DNA of 10,252 nucleotides from Treponema sp. GTDB lineage: Bacteria; Spirochaetota; Spirochaetia; Treponematales; Breznakiellaceae. This document shows positions 7,820-10,252 of the stretch, one piece after another; positions within the stretch are counted from its first letter, which is position 1; each line of letters begins with the position of its first letter. The translations under genes were made by a program, and so were the position numbers. The stretch is from positions 1-10,252 of the forward strand of contig JAITLF010000314.1 of the NCBI GenBank assembly GCA_031278025.1, given 5' to 3'. A model generated the notes under the pieces. The model was not told the DNA's origin. It saw nothing but the letters and a program-made list of their open reading frames with translations, and did no database searches.

Positions 7820-7945
7820 GCTCCGCAAACCGGGGTTACTGCTCGTAAACCTGAGTTTTTTGATCGCAAAACCATTTTTGCGCGACGCAAAACTACTTTT
7901 CCTGATCGCAAACCCGCTTTTCTCGATCGCAAACCCAGGGTTACG
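7820..7945. repeat. Array of six degenerate 21-bp dyad repeats (array 1)
   Basis: Six consecutive 21-bp units start at 7820, 7841, 7862, 7883, 7904 and 7925. Four share CGCAAA after a variable GATC or CGAC junction, and all have AAAC- or AAAA-type left arms with T-rich or GGTT-type right arms. The third unit contains a perfect stem, CGCAAAA (7865-7871) with TTTTGCG (7876-7882); the sixth has AACCC-A-GGGTT. Because 21 is a multiple of three, several frames read as heptapeptides, for example GFAIRKS on the minus strand. The array lies between the divergent mazG and clpP genes and is probably non-coding. Confidence 0.8.
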
Positions 7946-8006
7946 AGACTCACGCCGCTCTCTCAAAGCATCCGGCCCTGTTCCCGGCGTCTGCTTGGGA
8001 GCCGCG

Positions 8007-8023
8007 GGAAGTCTTCCCCCTCC
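8007..8023. repeat. GGAAGTCTTCC dyad, right copy flanking the 21-bp array
   Basis: This is the second copy of the dyad and C-run found at 7748-7766, in the same orientation. It ends just before the putative clpP promoter. Confidence 0.5.
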
Positions 8024-8050
8024 TTAACTTCTTCCGGAAAGTTCTATAGT
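8024..8050 (+). promoter_or_regulatory. Possible clpP promoter
   Basis: TATAGT at 8045-8050 is a good -10 box (five of six). The best -35 match, TTAACT at 8024-8029, has a short 15-base spacer. An 8-bp palindrome, TTCCGGAA (8032-8039), sits between the boxes and could bind a regulator. The predicted leader is about 35 bases. Confidence 0.35.
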
Positions 8051-8090
8051 ATTGGAACAATTACTCGTGAGACTATTTGGAGGAATTTTG

Positions 8091-8714
8091 ATGAATCAAT
8101 GGGACAAGAACCGGTATGCGGCCCTGGAGGATGATGATGAAGAACAGGACGAAAAAGAACCAAGGGAATCGGGGACGGACCCGCTTTTGAATAAGATGCT
8201 CAAGACCCGGACCATTCTGCTTTCGGGGGAGATAAAAAAAGATTTGGCGGAGAAAACCATACGGCAGCTTTTGCTTTTAGAGAACATGGGGGATGATCCG
8301 ATCCGTATCTTCATTGATTCCCCCGGCGGAGATGCCGACGCGGGGTACGCCATTTTCGACATGATCCGCTTCGTAAAACCGCCGGTGTGGACCATAGGCA
8401 TGGGCCTTGTGGCCAGCGCCGCCGCCATCATCCAGCTTGCCAGTCCCGCGAACCTGCGGATAGGGCTGCCGAACAGCCATTACCTTATCCACCAGCCGCT
8501 TTCCGGCATACGGGGGGTCGCCACGGACATAGAGATCCACGCCCGTGAACTGGACAAGCTTCGGGCGAAGACCAACCGCCTTATCGCGGAGGAAACCGGC
8601 CTTCCCTATGAACAGGTGGAAAAAGACACCGACCGGGATTACTGGATGAACGCCGGGGAGGCGGTAAAGTACGGGCTGATTTCCCGGATAGTGGCTTCCC
8701 GCGCGGAACTGTAA
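8091..8714 (+). CDS. clpP: ClpP-family serine protease subunit (second-type paralogue)
   Basis: This is the proteolytic subunit that forms barrel-shaped complexes fed by Clp ATPases. The 207-aa length is typical. The triad is readable: Ser109 in GLVASAAA, His134 in HYLIHQPLSG, and Asp183 at the end of DTDRD. IDSPGGD (75-81) is the conserved oxyanion-side loop. Two things differ from standard ClpP. The nucleophile context is GLVAS rather than GQAAS, and the N-terminus carries a strongly acidic stretch (residues 13-26) in place of a usual propeptide and axial loop. The gene is not beside clpX or tig, so this is probably a second ClpP like those other treponemes carry alongside the main one. ATG 8091 is supported by GGAGG at 8079-8083, seven bases upstream; an in-frame TTG at 8052 overlaps the promoter region and is less likely. 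Confidence 0.92.
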   Translation: MNQWDKNRYAALEDDDEEQDEKEPRESGTDPLLNKMLKTRTILLSGEIKKDLAEKTIRQLLLLENMGDDPIRIFIDSPGGDADAGYAIFDMIRFVKPPVWTIGMGLVASAAAIIQLASPANLRIGLPNSHYLIHQPLSGIRGVATDIEIHARELDKLRAKTNRLIAEETGLPYEQVEKDTDRDYWMNAGEAVKYGLISRIVASRAEL

Positions 8715-8726
8715 CGACACGGACTG

Positions 8727-9017
8727 TTACGCCCCTCCCGCCAGGCTGCCGGTAAGGGTAAAGGGACGCAGGGACAGGTTGATAAGGCCGGCAGTTCGTC
8801 CGGACCGGCTTTCCGGGCGGAAGATGTTCCGGGTAAGGCGGACGGCGCCGTATTCGTCGCCGGCAGGCGCTCATACAGGTTGAGGATACGCCGGGTTAAA
8901 GCGATGTCCTCAGCTTCCCGCTTTTTGGTGCCGCCGGACAGCATGATCTGGCTGCCCAGCCAGGAGGAAGTTTACCAGGGCTATCAACTCCTTCTCATAT
9001 TCCCGGCAATTCTGATT
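8727..9017 (-). pseudogene. Decayed 3' end of an unidentified gene, two frameshifts
   Basis: Three minus-strand segments in successive frames read as one protein tail. The first (from about 9017) gives REYEKELIALV. After a shift near 8972, the second gives WLGSQIMLSGGTKKREAED and continues with IALTRRILNLYERLPA. After a second shift near 8861, the third gives GDEYGAVRLTRNIFRPE and ends SLRPFTLTGSLAGGA before TAA at 8727-8729. Codon use and continuity in sense look like former coding DNA. An in-frame TGA at 9018-9020 closes the upstream side, so the N-terminus is lost. I do not recognise the family. Sequencing error could explain a shift but not the missing beginning. Confidence 0.55.
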
Positions 9018-9091
9018 TCAAAACAAAAAGCAGCGCCAATTTTTACCGTAAAAGACAATTTTAAGCGGATCAAGCGATTGAAGCGTAATTT

Positions 9092-9226
9092 GTGAAACGA
9101 AGCAGCGTGGAGCAGGAAGTACTATTTTTGCGGAGCAAACATGCGTCCAAAAACAAAAGCGGAAATAATGTGGGGCCGCCCTTCATGCCGGCCCTGAAAA
9201 AGCAGTTGACAAAAATATTTGAATAG
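9092..9226 (+). pseudogene. Short ORF, possibly a gene fragment
   Basis: A GTG-initiated frame of 44 codons ends at TAG 9224-9226. Its tail, VGPPFMPALKKQLTKIFE, looks protein-like. There is no ribosome site before the GTG. The frame overlaps the promoter of the next gene, so if it was ever coding it is likely a remnant. I do not recognise it. Confidence 0.2.
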
Positions 9227-9234
9227 GACAAAAT
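9206..9234 (+). promoter_or_regulatory. Promoter of the LiaF-C-like gene
   Basis: A perfect -35 box, TTGACA (9206-9211), is followed after 17 bases by CAAAAT (9229-9234), four of six for -10. Start would be near 9241, immediately before GGAGG at 9244-9248, leaving a very short leader. Confidence 0.55.
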
Positions 9235-9253
9235 AAAGTTTCCGGAGGGTTTT

Positions 9254-9913
9254 ATGTATAATTTTGATGACGAAAAAGATACATTGGTAAAAATGCTGTC
9301 GGAAAAATATTCTCGGAATATAATCACCATTGAAGAATATGAACGGATTTTGGAATACATAAATAAAATAGAAACAAAAAAAGAAATAAATATCATCGAA
9401 AAAATAATTTTGGAAACGGTCGTTGATGAGAATGAATTAGCGGCAATTAAAAGGAATGACGCGGCAGCATCTGAAACAAAAAACCATTTGTCAATGTTTT
9501 CGTGGAGGACAACAACTATAAAACCAATAAATGGAAATGGCGGTAAATTTACAAGTTGTTTTGGAGCAAACAGGATAATATTGGAAAAACTAGCGAAAGG
9601 CAAGACGATATTGAATGTAAATACAATATTCGGATTAACTGAGATAATAATTACACAGGATATTAAAATTATAAATGAAGCGGTTCCAGTATTTTCGGGA
9701 ATATTTGTACCGAATAGAACAAGCGGATCGGATGAAGATTTACCGGAACTGTGTATTACAGGGAAGGCGATATTTGGAAATATAACGGTAAAATCAATGG
9801 AAGAATTAAACGAAGAAATAAACCAGGAAAAAGAATTTGGCGAAAAATATGCGGAAAAACTACGGCAGAAAATGTTAGATAAAATATCAAAGCGGTCCCG
9901 GAGAATTAACTAG
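9254..9913 (+). CDS. Soluble LiaF-C-like (DUF2154-type) protein with SHOCT-like N-terminus
   Basis: This 219-aa protein has no membrane segment. Residues about 8-40 (LVKMLSEKYSRNIITIEEYE) resemble the short two-helix domain (SHOCT or DUF1707 type) found at the start of many envelope-stress proteins. Residues about 80-180 form a beta-rich domain with the repeated pattern of the LiaF/YvqF C-terminal family: FTSCFGANRII, NVNTIFGLTEIII, VPVFSGIFVP and ITGKAIFGNITVKS. Residues 183-218 are a charged helical tail. In Firmicutes, LiaF restrains the LiaRS antibiotic-response system; that role here is inference only. GGAGG ends five bases before the ATG. The gene is strikingly AT-rich (bases 9361-9420 contain 11 G or C of 60), unlike nifJ or mazG, which may indicate acquisition. 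The stop is 15 bases from the convergent frame at the right edge. Confidence 0.75.
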   Translation: MYNFDDEKDTLVKMLSEKYSRNIITIEEYERILEYINKIETKKEINIIEKIILETVVDENELAAIKRNDAAASETKNHLSMFSWRTTTIKPINGNGGKFTSCFGANRIILEKLAKGKTILNVNTIFGLTEIIITQDIKIINEAVPVFSGIFVPNRTSGSDEDLPELCITGKAIFGNITVKSMEELNEEINQEKEFGEKYAEKLRQKMLDKISKRSRRIN

Positions 9914-9928
9914 CGTCTGTCTATCAAG

Positions 9929-10252
9929 TCAATTAATTTCCAAACGCATCGGCATATATGAAATCCCCTTTTCCAGGTTCTCCGCCAACAATCGCTTCAT
10001 GCCGGTATCCTTTTTCGCATATTCTTGAATCTTCCTGGAGGCTGCTCCAAAACCAGCGCCGGCGTTCAGCGCCCCGGTTTGCCCGCTCAAAAACGCTCCA
10101 TTCCCGCTCAAAAACGCTCCATTCCCGCTCAGAAACGCTCCATTGCTGATCAAGAATGCTCCATTGCTGATCAAGAATGCTCCATTCCTGATCAAGAATG
10201 CTCCATTCTTGATCAAGAATGCTCCATTCTTGATCAGGAACGCTCCATTCTT
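9929..10252 (-). CDS. Partial repeat protein, NGAFLIK heptads plus C-terminal tail (tentative)
   Basis: A minus-strand frame is open from the window edge to TGA at 9929-9931, about 107 codons, with no convincing start inside the window. The first part reads eight heptads, mostly NGAFLIK, NGAFLIS or NGAFLSG. It then runs into a non-repetitive tail with SRKIQEYAKKDTGMKRLLAE and LEKGISYMPMRLEIN. The tail has ordinary codon use and a mixed charged-hydrophobic pattern, so it looks like real protein. The repeat part could be coding or a non-coding array whose period happens to keep the frame open. The family is not recognised. It converges with the LiaF-C-like gene 15 bases away. Confidence 0.35.
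   Translation of the reverse strand, partial: KNGAFLIKNGAFLIKNGAFLIRNGAFLISNGAFLISNGAFLSGNGAFLSGNGAFLSGQTGALNAGAGFGAASRKIQEYAKKDTGMKRLLAENLEKGISYMPMRLEIN
10085..10252. repeat. Array of eight 21-bp repeats at the right edge (array 2)
   Basis: Eight units of exactly 21 bp start at 10085, 10106, 10127, 10148, 10169, 10190, 10211 and 10232, and the last ends at the window edge. Units 1 and 2 are identical, as are 6 and 7. The core CTCCATT is constant. Units 4-8 begin with GATC and units 1-3 with GCTC. Units 6 and 7 have perfect 7-bp arms, AAGAATG and CATTCTT, around CTC. The unit junctions also give an 18-bp palindrome, CATTCTTGATCAAGAATG (10204-10221). The array probably continues beyond the window. 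Confidence 0.92.

Noticed and set aside
7784..8134. Open frames through array 1 on both strands giving heptapeptide repeats
   Set aside because: Openness follows from the 21-bp period. No ribosome site or start is convincing, the frames overlap promoters and known gene starts, and their flanks do not look like protein.
8711..8730. GTAAC/GTTAC hairpin after clpP as a terminator
   Set aside because: The stem is only five base pairs with a ten-base loop and no T-run.
9070..9603. A 177-codon minus-strand frame overlapping the LiaF-C-like gene
   Set aside because: It is antisense to the better-supported plus-strand gene, which has a promoter, a ribosome site and family-like motifs. The antisense product is biased by AT-rich codons read backward.
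10085..10252. CRISPR array at the right edge
   Set aside because: The units are contiguous 21-bp repeats without unique spacers, and no cas gene is in view.

Overview
The window looks like chromosomal DNA of a Treponema-type spirochaete, possibly of the termite-gut group. This rests on the protein styles (a single-chain pyruvate:ferredoxin oxidoreductase, a DUF5312-like protein, an unlinked second-type ClpP), moderate-to-high GC in the housekeeping genes, and arrays of 21-bp dyad repeats. The organism assignment is inference; no rRNA or species marker is present.

Layout, left to right. Bases 1-268 hold no gene: a 57-base block made only of G and C, then a strong sigma70-type promoter. Bases 281-3850 (+) encode NifJ. 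A perfect 18-bp inverted repeat follows. Bases 4073-6892 (+) hold a two-gene unit: a DUF5312-like protein and a GT4-type glycosyltransferase, 3 bases apart. mazG (6894-7676, -) converges on the glycosyltransferase with one base between the stop codons. The 414-bp gap between mazG and the divergent clpP paralogue (8091-8714, +) holds six 21-bp repeat units and is bracketed by two copies of a GGAAGTCTTCC dyad. After clpP comes a decayed gene end on the minus strand (about 8727-9017) with two frameshifts, then a short ORF remnant. A distinctly AT-rich gene with its own promoter (9254-9913, +) encodes a soluble LiaF-C-like protein. The right edge carries a second 21-bp repeat array (eight units, running off the window). 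It is read on the minus strand as NGAFLIK-type heptapeptides joined to a coding-looking C-terminal tail.

Functionally, NifJ makes acetyl-CoA and reduced ferredoxin for fermentation. MazG (nucleotide sanitation) and ClpP (proteolysis) are housekeeping or stress functions. The glycosyltransferase and DUF5312 protein are probably co-transcribed, but their shared role is unknown. The most unusual content is the two 21-bp arrays. They share period, dyad layout, GATC junctions and the encoded F-[AL]-I-[RK] heptad, while the arm sequences differ. I see no CRISPR, integrase, transposase, tRNA or rRNA gene, and no defence system or biosynthetic cluster.
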